NCBI GenBank assembly: GCA_001584585.1
Contig: LSYV01000011.1
Span: forward strand, 2,704,782 to 2,726,570
Source: Gonium pectorale
Lineage: Eukaryota > Chlorophyta > Chlorophyceae > Chlamydomonadales > Volvocaceae
Direction: 5' to 3'
DNA: 21,789 bases
In this document: positions 1 to 9,454 of the stretch, piece after piece
How the letters are laid out: the number at the start of each line of letters is the position of its first letter
Position numbering within the stretch: the first letter of the stretch is position 1
Translations under genes and position numbers: made by a program
The notes under the pieces: model-generated
The model's database searches: none
Seen by the model: the letters and a program-made list of their open reading frames with translations, nothing else
Told to the model about the DNA's origin: nothing

Positions 1-560
1 GGTCCCGGTGCAAGCCGCATGACCCGTGGTTCGCCGGCCTTCGGTGGTTCGGACCAAAGGCGCCTTGCGAGCTTAGCATTCCATAGTTGATCATACAGAA
101 AGTCGAAGCAGCGTTTGAGCCGCTTATGTCGGCCCGCGCGTCTTTGGAGCGTCCTAGTACTGGCCTTGATATCAAGCGATGAGAGAGTTGCCTCCATGTA
201 TCCTGTGTACTTTGTTGGGTTGCTATCCCAGGTGCACGTCGGAGGATGCAACCAGAGGTCGGCACAGGGCTCGGGTACAGCTGGTCCCTCCGAAGTACCA
301 GCTGCCATAATTCGAAATTGGCCTCAGCCTCGGGTACTTGGTGGCAGAATTTGCGCGGTTGCGGGGGAGGGACGTCGTTGACCGCACTTTGACTCGCACG
401 ATTTGGGCCCCAGGCCACAATTGGCTCACATTTTTGCTTTGAATAAGCATAAATTTATTAATTTTTCCAGGGGCTCCGCAACCGTGCCCCCATTTTAGGG
501 TAAAGATGTGACGCATGACGGTCTTGCACTCGGCCCCGAACGCTCACAGAGGCCATACTC
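1..560. other. Unassigned flank, no gene recognised
   Basis: Short open frames occur on both strands here but none has a recognisable domain or convincing composition. An AT-rich patch lies at about 430-470 inside otherwise GC-rich DNA; read on the minus strand it contains AATAAA, which could be a polyadenylation signal or the tail of the neighbouring minus-strand retrotransposon. I cannot place the boundary between that element and host DNA. Confidence 0.5.
278..304. repeat. Short perfect inverted repeat (8-bp arms)
   Basis: CAGCTGGT at 278-285 is the exact reverse complement of ACCAGCTG at 297-304, with an 11-nt spacer. No adjacent gene gives it an obvious role, and an arm of this length could arise by chance. 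Confidence 0.4.
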
Positions 561-597
561 ATCAATACGTACCCCTACAATGCGCAGGCATGGGCAT

Positions 598-720
598 CCT
601 TAAGGAAAATGTCTTTCTCGGAGGCCATTTCCTTAAAAATTTCTTCCGGGGGCTCCCTCCCCCGGACCCCCGGCTGGGGGGACACCCCCCAGACCCCCCG
701 GGAGGGGATTTCGGAAATTC
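598..720. repeat. Cluster of inverted repeats, GC-rich hairpins
   Basis: TTAAGGAAAATG at 600-611 faces CATTTCCTTAA at 626-636, an inverted repeat with one missing base. Downstream, CTGGGGGG at 674-681 and CCCCCCAG at 685-692 form a perfect 8-bp stem around a 3-nt loop, inside longer C-rich and G-rich blocks (CTCCCTCCCCCGG at about 652 against CCGGGAGGGG at about 698). The cluster lies directly past the last coding motif of the minus-strand LINE, so it may be that element's structured 3' untranslated region. A separate small repeat is also possible. Confidence 0.5.
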
Positions 721-1135
721 AGGGGGCCAAGGTGGACCAGCTGCCAAAAATACGGGCTTGCCGACCTCTGGATGCAAGGTTAAGCAGGCGACGGTTGAGG
801 TCGTTAGCGTAGTAACCGGACTCGTCGCCGGCCCCTACTTTCTGTACCCAGTAGTTGTGCTTCCTCGGGTCATTATCTGACTCCTCGCAGGCATCCCACT
901 GGGCTGTAGGGGCCACCGACATTAGTGCAGCCTTAACCGCGGCTCAATCGGCCGCTTCGTTGTGCTTTACCCCGGAGTGCGCTTTGACTTTCAGCAGTGA
1001 CGTTTTCCTGCCTTGGCTGGCCCTGCGCTTTAGGACCGTGACAATGTTCTCTAGTAGGGCTCTGTGCTTGCTGAGGCGCAATAGGTGTGGCTGGTTGGCG
1101 ATGCGGGGATACCCAGTGTACGGCGTAGCACATCA
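719..1135 (-). pseudogene. LINE RNase H domain and C-terminal tail
   Basis: Reading straight on from the methyltransferase-like frame through a TGA at 1133-1135 gives NQPHLLRLSKHRALLENI, then KVKAHSGVKHNEAAD at 991-947. This is the late part of an RNase H fold: the helix, the K-V-K-A-H strand with the catalytic-loop His, and N-E-A-A-D with the final Asp. A second in-frame TGA at 944-946 follows directly. The tail then reads NYWVQKVGAGDESGYYANDL and ends at 719. The early RNase H motif (T-D-G-S) was not found, so the domain may be partly deleted. RNase H removes template RNA during second-strand synthesis. Confidence 0.8.
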
Positions 1136-1213
1136 GCGTAGGAGGCCCATCTGGTTTCCGACGTCGGGGTATCCATTGGTGATGTGTGATTCGCCTCGGG
1201 GCGGGATGGCGTG

Positions 1214-1540
1214 GTGGAGTAGGTTGTGTCGGGCTTTAGCTGCTATTGTGCCAACATGCACTACGTTTTGGCTGGTGAGGTATCGTGTGTAGGGCGCCGC
1301 CCCTGAGCGCGGCAGGATGAGTAGCGTGGCTGTGGGTTCAGCAGATACCTGCTGTGCCTCCGCCCAGCCAAGGGCCCATCGCATAGCATGGTGGCCAGCT
1401 TCGGGCGTGGGGTCCGGGTGGGCTACAGAGAGTCCGGTCAAGGGCTGGCTGTATGCATCGTGGTTAGCCCCGAACAGGGCGTCTTCCGGAAAGGGTGTGA
1501 AGTACGTATCGGTGCAGTCTGAGACGATCAGTGGTGAGGC
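1214..1540 (-). pseudogene. LINE methyltransferase-like domain (Dam/PCIF1-type, tentative)
   Basis: In the frame that opens at 1918, residues 127-235 read SPLIVSDCTDTYFTPFP, GANHDAYSQPL, SVAHPDPTPEAGHHAMRWAL, then TATLLILPRSGAAPYTRYL and VVHVGTIAAKARH. The plan is an acidic strand, an Asn/His-Pro-x motif in place of N-P-P-[YF], a helix, a hydrophobic strand ending LILP and a Y-x-x-[YW]-L element. That matches the N6-adenine methyltransferase-like modules known in some algal retroelements. The N-P-P-[YF] position reads HPDP, so catalysis is doubtful. Assignment is by pattern only; RNase H is excluded because that domain follows it. Confidence 0.45.
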
Positions 1541-1689
1541 GAAGCGCTCAGTGCGTGCCTGCAGGCTCTCCATTAGGCCTTGGATTGTGGTGGGGTCTAG
1601 CATCCTTTCGTGTGCGGCTCGGATGGGTGTTGATCTATTGCCCCCCCCATCTTTGGGCTTCTCTACTGAGAATGCCTTCCAACCCTCTA

Positions 1690-2200
1690 CCCCCCATCTT
1701 TGTATCGTAGGAGCCTTGCCACGTCCTCTGCAAAGCAGCATTTGGCGGCTAGCTGCCCATGCGCCGCTGGGTCCGTTTGCCGTGCATTCTGGTATCGCAG
1801 CCAGAGGCTGCGCAGGCGGCTGTGTCCGATCTGTCCCACGCAGCGTCCGCAGGGGTCGTACACAAAGGCGAGTCCCGCGTCTAGGAGGTCTGGGGGAGCC
1901 GGCTCCTTCGGGGTCCATACCGTGGGGTCTGTGCTAGGGAGTCGTGTGTGTCGTCCGACTTGGATTTCGTACCGTTTCGTGCCGGAGGGGTGGATGTCTA
2001 GATCCGGGTTACGGGGCTGGACATCGATGGTAACGTGTTGGCGTAGCAGCCGCTGTCCGCGGGTGGTGTGTAGGGTGTCATTTGTCCATCGTCCCTGGCG
2101 TTGGGGCTCTGTGAGGTGCCACCGTCCCGGGCGGATTGACTCGGCCCGGCTCCTGTTCAGCACCCTTCTCTCGCCTGGCCTCAAACTCCGCCAGCAGGTC
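1690..2200 (-). pseudogene. LINE polyprotein segment between linker and methyltransferase-like domain
   Basis: A frame open from 2259 to 1687 carries HVTIDVQPRNPDLDIHPSG, KRYEIQVGR and then LAFVYDPCGRCVGQIGHSRL. The paired cysteines in DPCGRC suggest, without proving, a structural metal site. Hydrophobic spacing and even composition support genuine coding ancestry. The frame stops at 1687-1689 and continues in another frame as EGWKAF and NRSTPIRAAHERMLDPTTI, leading into the next domain. Confidence 0.5.
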
Positions 2201-3170
2201 GCTCCAGTTGTGTTGCCCACTGGCGCGTGAGCACTCTTCCATTGTCGGTGTCCAGTCAACTACAAGGTAAGTCTCCTCCATCTGGGTGCCCAGTGCTGTG
2301 TACGGCCGTGTCTCCCGTGGGTGATAGTGGTGTCTCGCATATAGAGCGAGGGCTCCTTTAGTCACTATGGTGGGTTCCCATGCCACCTCGTAGTAGGTGC
2401 GATGCGTGTTTCGCTGCTCTCCAGTTCGTCGTCTTTGGGGGGAGGGCGGGTCTGCTTTGACTCGTTGCACTACGCGCGCTATGATTCGCGCTATCTTCTC
2501 TTGGTTGCCAAAGAGAGCCTGGGTGATGCGAAAGCTGTCGTTACCAGATAACCCCGTTGGCCATGTCTTTGTGCCGTGCAGCATGGCAAGGAGGTGCGCT
2601 GCGTTCCCGAGCTGCCCACGGAGGCGCAGCCATTGGACTACCTGTTCGCAGTGCCGCAGAGTGAGAGGGGTTTCGGTTGGGTTCCATCCTATGTCGTCTG
2701 TGTCTTGTATCCCGTCAACTGGTTTGAGGCCGGCTCTTTGAATGTCCCTACGTTGCCGCTCTTGCAGGGTTGGTTTATGCGCACGGCGTGGTTGTTTCTG
2801 GGGTGGGGGCCGACCCACTGGGTTTCGTTCTTCGTTCCCGGGAGCGGCCGCATCCGTTGTCCTCTCGGTGGGTGCAGTCTCTTTGTCCGCTCGAACTTCG
2901 CTAGGTCGGGCGCTGAGGTAGCGTTCAATGGCCTCTGGGTCGACAGGGCGGGTCACGTGAGCGCTGCGGGATAGGCCGGTGAGGCCGGAGTCGTCGGGCA
3001 GTGTGCGGGATGCGGGGGGGAGGGGAGAGGTTGCGTTGTACCGTTTCGCTGATGCCCTGGTGTTTGGGTCGGGTTGAAGGGCTAGGCTGAAGCGGTTTAA
3101 CGTTAGTTTGTGTCTACGTTTCACTTTACTCCTAAAGAGGCGCTCAAGTTGAGTTGTGCAGATGAGGTGC
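2078..3170 (-). pseudogene. LINE polyprotein linker with repeated W-x-P-T motifs
   Basis: This is the distal part of an open frame that begins at 3469 but looks real only from about 3170 down. It is rich in Arg, Pro and Thr, with no clear enzymatic motif. Two similar strings occur, YYEVAWEPTIV and TYLVVDWTPTMEE, spaced about 45 residues apart, each followed by a helical segment. They faintly recall a chromo-like beta strand followed by W-E-P, but I would not call a chromodomain. The frame is lost at about 2100-2200 and continues in the next segment. A separate small protein is unlikely because RT lies upstream and RNase H downstream in the same orientation. Confidence 0.5.
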
Positions 3171-4135
3171 TGCCCCGTGTTTCGGTCCCTCAGGATATAT
3201 ACGGAGGTCGCATCCAAGCTCCAGGAGGGGCTGTATGTACCTGAACGGGAGAGTCGGCTTGTCAGGTAGGGCCATCGTGTCGACTGCTTTGAGCAGTTGA
3301 TGTAGCGAGCTGCTCTGAGGTTGGTACACTTCGCCATGGTCAGTGAGTTGCACGCCTGCTTCCCTGAGCAGTGCAAGCTGCTTGAGGGTAGTGTAGAAGC
3401 GACAGTCCCTTCCTCCTCTGTGCACTGCGCGGTCTCCTGCGTAGTGGCTCTGAAGATGAAGGAGGGCACGGGTTATCAGCCCAAGGCGTCCCCCATCGTT
3501 GAGGGACAGGACAAGCGCTTTCGCTGCTTTTGCCACATAAAGGGTACGTACTGATCCGAGGCCCAAGCCCATGCGCTCGGTTGGAGCTATAACTGCCCGG
3601 ATGGGAAACCCGGCTTTAAGGCCATAGCTGCGTTTGGCGACACTGGCTATCAGGGCGTCCAGTCCCGCTATGTCATGGGGGGTGTAGGCCATCGTGGAGA
3701 GGCTGTATGCCACGAACAGGTGTAGTAGTGCGCGTATCATGTTCAGCTTCTGGTCGGGTGAGGCGAGGGGCTCCGAAATTTTCTTGCCACGCCGTCGTAT
3801 TTCCGCCCGCAGGTAGGCGACTTGGTCCCCCCAGTCCAGTGAGGGTGTGATGTGCACCCCAAGGTATTTGTACGATGCGGTTGGGGGTGCATATGGGATG
3901 GCTTCACCGTCAATGCGAATCTGATTCTCTAGTAGGCGAGCCATTGCTGTTTTGTACCGTCCGGTTGTTGGACCTCCCTGGAGGTCCTTGTCTGAGCGTG
4001 CGCGGCCATGCAAGATTCCTTGTAGCTGACATTTCTGGACGTTAACCTTGAGTCCGCCCCAGCGGGAGTAGCTAGAGCTCGAGCTTCTCTGTTTGAGCGC
4101 GCATGTCCAAAACGTTGCTCGTTAGTACCACCAGG
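3144..4135 (-). pseudogene. LINE reverse transcriptase thumb and C-terminal extension
   Basis: The RT continues in shifted frames: DLVVLTSNVLDMRAQTEKLE, a frameshift near 4075, then YSRWGGLKVNVQKCQ and the open frame beginning at 4013. SYKYLGVHITPSLDW is the well-known thumb motif (Y-L-G) that follows the non-LTR RT palm. The remaining 200 residues (AKAAKALVLSLNDGGRLG and so on) resemble the helical post-RT region of LINE polyproteins. Near 3170 the coding frame switches to the one described for 2078-3170. Confidence 0.8.
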
Positions 4136-5525
4136 TCATTCTGTCATTGGGAGCCAGTGGTGTCGGTCGTTTTCCTCGGCCTTAAGGCAGCCGTACCTGT
4201 ACCCGCGGCCACCGCAGTGTAGCCATCGGAGGAGCGGTTCCATGAACATGATGAACAAGATCGGCGAGTGGGGGTGTCCTTGGACGGTCCCCCGCTCGAT
4301 GGCTATGGCCGGCGTCCACCCGTGCTCCGTACGGATCCTGGTGCTGGCCTTCGTGTAAAGGTTAGCGATGACCTCAATGAGGTCCGTGGGGTAACCGAGG
4401 TCGTACAGGACCATTAGCAGTTTGTCCTGATCAATTGTGTTGAAGGCCGATGTAAAGTCGACGTAAAGCGTGAGCAGGTCGCGGCCGGTCAGGGCTGCAT
4501 CCTCAATTGCGTGTAGGACGTTGTGGATCTGCCTTTCCGTGTTGCGCTGCCTTAGGTAGCCCTCTTGGGCCTCGGTGAAGATGTGCGCCATCTCACTGAG
4601 GAGGACGGTGTTGAGGGTGATGAGGCTGGTGTACAGTTTGTAAAGGGTGTTGGCCAGTGCGATTGGGCGTTGGTTCCTAATCAGCAGTGGGTCCCCTTTC
4701 TTGGGGAGCAGGACCATGTCTGAGGCCGTCCATTGATCCGGTATTTCTGCCTTAATCCACATGATGATCATGAGCTTGTGTATTGCCCCTTGCAGGGTGT
4801 CCGGGAGCGCCTGGAGTAGCTCGTTGGGGATCCCATCTGGCCCTGGAGCCTTGTTGCGGGACAGGTGGGCAACACATTCATGAAACAGGGTTGGGTCCGG
4901 TACTCCTGGGAGCAGTGACTTCGGCGCGTCCGTCGGCCGCGCGAGGCCCCCCACCAGTGGGTCCGGGGCCCCATGTCTCTGGCATGGGTAGTCGCGTGGG
5001 GCGTCGTCGTCCGGGTGATACCTGCCTGTTCTGGGGCCGGAGATGGGGCGCGCTAGGTTCGAGAAATGGGTGTGTAGGGCGTCCATAATGCCCGCAGGGT
5101 CGGTTCGGAGCTGCCCGTCTGTGGGGTGCCGGATTGCAGGTGTACCGCGCGGCTGCTCCTCGTCTTGGAGGACGACCCGGTGTGCCTGTTTCGGTTTGGT
5201 CGATAGCAGTTTCCGGAAGCGTTTGGTCGCCTTCCGTGCGTTGCCATTGCGTATGTCCCGGATAAGACGCTTGAGCGCTTGGCCCCTGTCCCTGATTGCC
5301 TCGCGTAGGGCGTCCGGGCCGCTGGTAGTGCCGGCAACTGGTGGCTGCCCTTCGTCCGGGATGGATCTTGCTGGCTCTGGAGTCTTCCCGTCGGGCTGGG
5401 CTAAATGGGCGCCCGGACTCCTGGTGAGTGTGGCTGGATCGTGTTCCGAATTTGCGTTTCTATGGTCACAGTTTGTCAGTTGTTCCTTTAGGGCCTTATG
5501 CTCATTGAGGAGACGTTCCGTCCGA
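4136..5525 (-). pseudogene. LINE reverse transcriptase, fingers and palm
   Basis: The frame is open from about 5525, well upstream of the ATG at 5086. Motifs counted from that ATG are NKAPGPDGIPNELL (78-91), LLPKKGD then RPIALANTLYKL (126-151), YVDFTSAFNTID (208-219, the A-box Asp) and GTVQGHPHSPILF (266-278, the G-x-x-Q-G-x-P-x-SP box). This is a typical non-LTR RT. The frame is lost just before the catalytic Y-x-D-D box: the next frame reads a stop and then QNDLVVLTSNVLDMR from about 4145 down, where functional relatives have ADDLVVL. The active site is therefore damaged by both a frameshift and substitution. The upstream region (about 5500-5090) is a charged linker. Confidence 0.9.
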
Positions 5526-5708
5526 GGGTGCGAGGGGCGTGCCTCTTGCCCGTCTGCGGTGGCTTCTTTTCACAGTGGCCTTCGAGGATGGATAGGCACC
5601 GCAGCAGCAATGTGCCTAGCTGGTGGCTCAGTTCCGTTACATTTAAGCGCTGAAGGCTCACATGTGATCGCAGGTGCTCGATGTGCTGCTGGGCTTCTGC
5701 ACCAGAGT

Positions 5709-6090
5709 CTATGCGCTCTCCAGGAGCTGCGTGGCTCTCGTGATGGGCTCATCGGCCGGTTGCAGTTTGCTGAGGAGCGCTCTGGTCTCCTCCGTGAGGG
5801 TTGCGTCAATCTCACTGCGGGTCTTGCTGCGCGCCTCCTTAGAGACCGGCAGTTTGATGCGACTCCAGGTTCCAGCTGGTTCCGCAGGTGGCGTCTTCAG
5901 CAGGGGTGCGGGCAACAGGCGGATCGCAGCGAGGGGCACGAACGTGCAAAGGGCCCGATGGTCCAGCGTGTCCCCGCATTCGTAGACCTGCTCGTAGGTC
6001 CCACCCTAACGCTCGGTCGCTGCGTGTGTGTGGGCGGCAAGGAGGGTGTCGTCGATGCGGCGCTGGTGTGTAATCTTCCCTTGCTGCATG
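5709..6090 (-). pseudogene. LINE APE endonuclease, C-terminal half
   Basis: After a frameshift the APE fold continues in another frame. RRIDDTLLA at about 6060-6035 corresponds to the conserved R-I-D segment, and LDHRAL at about 5967-5950 to the catalytic S-D-H box, here with Leu in place of Ser. A TAG near 6003 lies between them. The frame continues into a charged region and ends at the TAG at 5709. Reading resumes in another frame (DSGAEAQQHIEHLRSH), so there is another lesion at about 5705. APE nicks target DNA to start target-primed reverse transcription. Confidence 0.75.
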
Positions 6091-7114
6091 TGTGTCTGCG
6101 CTGGGCCATATGCGCCGATTGGAGGCCCGTTTCGGCAACAAAGCGCTGGTGAAGGCGATCTGCGTCATCTAACGCGTACGAGGTGCGGTCTTCTGGCCGG
6201 AGTACGGCATTCCAGTCTCCAGAGACAATCACGTGCTCACCTTGTGCGGCTGCTCTGCGGAGGACACTCTGGCAGTGAGAGTGGATGCGCTTGCGTGTAT
6301 GAGTGCCCTCAGGGCACTAGACTGCCACCACCTGCAATGGGCTGCTGCCTGGTGTGTTGATTCGGACGTGGGGTTGTTGGGGTTGCTTGCGCAGGTACTT
6401 GTCGATTGTGTTAATTGGTGCTGCTGGTGGCTTCTGGGTGCGTTCTGCCATCTTGCGTTTTCTGGCGTTAGTGGCGGGCCGTGTGTTTTGAGCGGGTTCA
6501 GGTGCAGGCGGGCCTGTGTCGGTTCGTTGCATCTGACGGGGTCGCTCGGGCAGATGGGGTGCGTTGTCTGGGGTCTGTCGAGCAGGGATGCCAAGGGCGC
6601 GCCGCACGTATGCAAGGACGGTGTGCGTTTGTGCTGGGCGTCTTCTTTTGGATTGAGGTCGGGTCACTGGCGCCCGGGCGGGGTGGGTTGCTTGCTGGTT
6701 TTGCTGTTGTTGTTGCTCCGTCTCTGTCTGTTCGCCGTCTGCAGTCCGGGGGTCATGAGGCGCCGGCGGGTCGAGATTGTTGGCGTGCTGTGTGGGTATG
6801 GGGTGCGGATGTGCCTGTCGTGTGTTTGGCAGTCCTGTATGCAGGTCGCGCGGTACGGCTGGACGGTCTGGTTCGAAAGGGTCGTCATTGAAGATGCAGT
6901 TCAGATTTCCTGTTAGCTGTGTCTCCAGTTCGATGGGGCGTGGGCGGGGATAGAAGGAGTCCAGTTCCCACCAGGTCCCGTTGGCGTATCGGACCGCAAC
7001 TGTATGGCCGGGTCTGGTGAGGAGGAAAGCCCCCTGGTGGGCCTGGGCTGGGATAGCGCGAATAGGGCGGCGCTCACGCCCTTGATCCAAGCCCTCTGAA
7101 AGGTGGCACAGCAC
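6091..7114 (-). pseudogene. LINE N-terminus: protease-like segment plus first half of APE endonuclease
   Basis: One frame runs from 7114 through a TAG at 6317-6319 to about 6091. Near its start, GHTVAV (7009 downward) followed by WWELDS resembles the His and Asn/Asp parts of a papain-fold cysteine protease (Josephin or Ulp-like); the expected upstream Cys block is not clear, so the frame may be broken there as well. A Gln/Pro-rich region follows (about 6800-6400). Then comes APE: QVVAV, the TAG, then GDWNAVLRPEDR at about 6220-6185, matching the G-D-x-N metal-binding motif of exonuclease-endonuclease-phosphatase proteins. The TAG sits where a Tyr or His is usual. A frameshift near 6090 ends this frame. 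Confidence 0.7.
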
Positions 7115-7152
7115 GTGCCGAGGAGGCAGGCGACGGCGTCGAGAAGCGGCAC

Positions 7153-8036
7153 TTGGGCTCGGTCTTCAGGCGACGGTCACACGTTACACATAGGGGAGTC
7201 CAGAGAACAGAGAACGGGTCTTTACGGCCCTCATCCGGCCACCTTGACAGTCAGGGAGTTGCTCGGTAGCACGCGTAGTCAAGCGTCTTGGCAAGTCTGA
7301 GGTCAGGGCCCCGAGCACTGCTCCACCCGCCCTTATATTCTCCTCCAATGCTCGTCCCACCAATTTCCCACCTCAATCAGTCTCAACAGTCAGCAGCAGT
7401 ACAGATACGTATCAGTACATTGCAGCCACGCCAGCACACGTCAGGGCGGGCTTCGGAGCAATAGTGCGTAACCCTGCACGGCAGTCTTCGGAGCAGACCC
7501 CGAGGGCCTCACCTCAGGCCGTGCCGTTGGAGGTTTCGGGGCAACCCACGTCATCCCAGCGGCCCACTCCTTCCTCCAGGCACACGTGCGTCCGCCTCAC
7601 TTTCTTTCGGCGGACTTCTAGACATAACAGTAACACAATCCTACCTTCTCCCGTGCAAGGGCGTTTGCCCAGAAAGGGGGCTACGCCGCACAACAAACCA
7701 ACCAATAACCACCTAACCGCACCGAGCAAAGGCAACGGCTCGAACCGTATTTTTGGTGCCTCAGCAACTATCGTTGCTTCGACTTATCGTCAATAGAGTT
7801 ACGCAGGCGCTTCACCATCCTCGCACGCCGCATATGTTCGCATTGTCAGCCCTTCGAGCGCACGCTCGCCGACTAGTGTACATCCACAACCGATAATGGT
7901 ACAAAGCAAGGCTTAGGAAAGTCAGTAGACCACTCCGGCACTGCCTCGCTACTAACGTCTCCGGATGATCGCGGCGGCTTACTTCCACACTTGCCCGCCA
8001 CACACTCGCACAGGGGACATCTAGCCAAGAGGCTAT
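7153..8036. other. Intergenic region, no gene recognised
   Basis: This stretch separates the 5' side of the minus-strand LINE from the stop codon of the minus-strand PAQR gene, so it should hold the LINE 5' untranslated region and the PAQR 3' untranslated region. Short frames such as 7464-7796 have no recognisable domain. A small perfect hairpin, CGAGCG-CA-CGCTCG, lies at 7855-7868. The frame of the PAQR gene stays open past its TAG to a TGA at 7812, probably by chance. No clear TGTAA or AATAAA signal was found for the PAQR transcript. Confidence 0.5.
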
Positions 8037-9053
8037 CTACGGCCAAAGCGGAGCCCATGCATGCTTGTTGGTGAGCTCCCACCAGAGGTACGGGTACGCA
8101 GTATTGTAGCAAAAGAAGAGCGCCACATGCATGATGTTGTGCGAGAACCCGCACCGGTCAAAGACTACGGGAAACTGCCGCTGGGGCCAGTGTAGTGCGT
8201 AGCAGGCGCCGCCAGCGGAGTGGCAGATGATCATCAGGAGCGCAGCGGCAAACTCCAGCCAAAACCGACCGCTGATGGCGGCGCCAATGCCACGGTAGGT
8301 GACGGGGACGTAATAGCCGAGCGCGCTGATGCCAATGAGCGTCACCACCTTGACGCGATCAACTGGCTGTCCCTCCTTCAGGTGCATGACATTGTAGATG
8401 CCCACAAGCACGATGACAGCGTCGATAGCGCATGAAACCAGGACGCCGCGCAGGCCCCAAGTGAAGTAGCCAAGAGCAAATGTAGTCAAGAGGTTCAGCA
8501 CCAGGACGAAGGTGAGGTCCATGCGCCGCCAAAAGTTGGCCACTTTAGGGGACATGCACATGAAGGTATGGTAGGCGATGGAGCACGGCGCGTGGAGGAC
8601 TTGGGCCACCCACACCGCCACAAAAGGCAGCGCCTCGACCCCAGTGGGATGCGCGAAGCGCAGAGTGACACCGAAGAGGATGGTACCGATTAACAGGGCC
8701 AAAACCATCGTCCATATGTTGACTGTCTCGTTGTGAATAGTGAACACGCTGGATAGGCACTCCTTCACGCTGGCGTTCGCCTGGCGATAACCGGTGAGCA
8801 GGAACGGAAAGCGCTGCCACGGCTCGGCTTCCTCGACAGTTACTGTTATGATAGACTTTGCAACGGCATGCTTTTCGCCCTTGCCTTCGGCGGCGAAGGT
8901 CTGAACAATCACCGAGTCAGCGTCGACGGTATAAAGTTTCCTGGTCGACAGTCCGCAGCTTGGGGGCATCACTGCCATGTTCTCCATGCGTGCGGCGGTG
9001 TCCACGGTTGCAAGCTTGGTAGGCATGGCTCGGCGGCTGGCCGCGCGCCGCAT
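8037..9053 (-). CDS. PAQR / haemolysin-III family seven-helix membrane protein
   Basis: An uninterrupted 338-codon frame, ATG at 9053 and TAG at 8037-8039. Residues 1-80 are a soluble N-terminus; LLTGYRQ (86-91) leads into HNETVNIW (107-114), the family's first signature. Hydrophobic helices follow at about 115-133, 141-160, 180-197, 203-222, 235-250, 266-285 and 305-325. The metal-site pattern is complete: S158-I-A-Y-H162, D179 after the second helix, and H305-x-x-x-H309 in the last. PAQR proteins include animal adiponectin and progestin receptors, plant and fungal relatives and bacterial HlyIII; several are linked to zinc-dependent ceramidase or hydrolase activity in membranes. Substrate and compartment cannot be read here. 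No intron is needed. Met10 is a possible alternative start. The gene diverges from the 9455 gene. Confidence 0.93.
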   Translation of the reverse strand: MRRAASRRAMPTKLATVDTAARMENMAVMPPSCGLSTRKLYTVDADSVIVQTFAAEGKGEKHAVAKSIITVTVEEAEPWQRFPFLLTGYRQANASVKECLSSVFTIHNETVNIWTMVLALLIGTILFGVTLRFAHPTGVEALPFVAVWVAQVLHAPCSIAYHTFMCMSPKVANFWRRMDLTFVLVLNLLTTFALGYFTWGLRGVLVSCAIDAVIVLVGIYNVMHLKEGQPVDRVKVVTLIGISALGYYVPVTYRGIGAAISGRFWLEFAAALLMIICHSAGGACYALHWPQRQFPVVFDRCGFSHNIMHVALFFCYNTAYPYLWWELTNKHAWAPLWP

Positions 9054-9172
9054 AGACTATCAAGCGTACCAGTAAATTGGTGGCAGGAAAGAATATATGG
9101 CAGCGTTGGCCTCGTAGAAGCCCGAGTGCAGCGAGGCAGGGAAGGAGCGCGAGGAAGTAAGTAAGAGTTATA

Positions 9173-9188
9173 AAGCGATCGATCGCTT
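9173..9188. repeat. 16-bp perfect palindrome AAGCGATCGATCGCTT
   Basis: The sequence equals its own reverse complement and abuts the minus-strand TATA-like box. It could bind a dimeric transcription factor in the divergent promoter, but GATCGATC-type palindromes also occur by chance. Confidence 0.55.
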
Positions 9189-9376
9189 CGAGGATAAGGC
9201 CGACGGTACTGCACATCGTGCCACCCGCATTAAAGGTTGATATAGTTTCATGTGCATATGTATGCATACGCCGGTACACGTTTATAGAGTCAGATAGACC
9301 TGCGCGCGCGCCAAGACTCTTCGGCATGGGACTACTGAGCGCGCTCGCAAATCACCTGGGGTGGGTACATACTGAG

Positions 9377-9384
9377 TATAAAAG
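9377..9384 (+). promoter_or_regulatory. TATA box for the XK-like gene
   Basis: TATAAAAG lies 78 bp upstream of the ATG at 9455, which predicts a transcription start near 9407. An upstream ATG at 9402 in another frame would open a short uORF if transcription began before it; a start at about 9407 avoids it. Confidence 0.65.
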
Positions 9385-9454
9385 ATAGCTGCTCGCTCAT
9401 CATGGTGACTGGGCGCCTCTGCCCTTCAGGGTGCTGTGGCTGGCGCAGTCTACC

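Larger units (their letters stand above)
719..7152 (-). mobile_element. Degenerate non-LTR retrotransposon (LINE), RandI/Dualen-like
   Basis: On the minus strand, motifs of one long non-LTR polyprotein appear in order from high to low coordinates: protease-like segment (about 7010-6935), APE endonuclease (about 6320-5950), reverse transcriptase (about 5540-4060), RT thumb (about 3900-3200), linker (about 3150-1700), methyltransferase-like domain (about 1540-1214) and RNase H with KVKAHSGVKHNEAAD (947-991). The combination of protease-like region, APE and C-terminal RNase H is what suggests the RandI/Dualen group known from green algae; no restriction-like endonuclease signature was seen, so the clade call is tentative. 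At least a dozen stops and frameshifts break the frame, so the copy is dead. No poly(A) tail or target duplication was found; both ends are approximate. Confidence 0.85.
9054..9454. promoter_or_regulatory. Shared divergent promoter region
   Basis: Only 401 bp separate the two start codons. On the minus strand, TATAAC-type and TATAT-type boxes lie at about 9167-9175 and 9094-9100, upstream of the PAQR ATG. On the plus strand a good TATAAAAG lies at 9377-9384. In a gap this short the two promoters must be adjacent or overlapping, but co-regulation is inferred. Confidence 0.6.

Noticed and set aside
7812..8036. In-frame continuation of the PAQR gene past its TAG, about 75 codons to a TGA
   Set aside because: The protein already ends at a normal place after the seventh helix, and the extension has no family resemblance. 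Open frames of this size are common in this GC-rich sequence.
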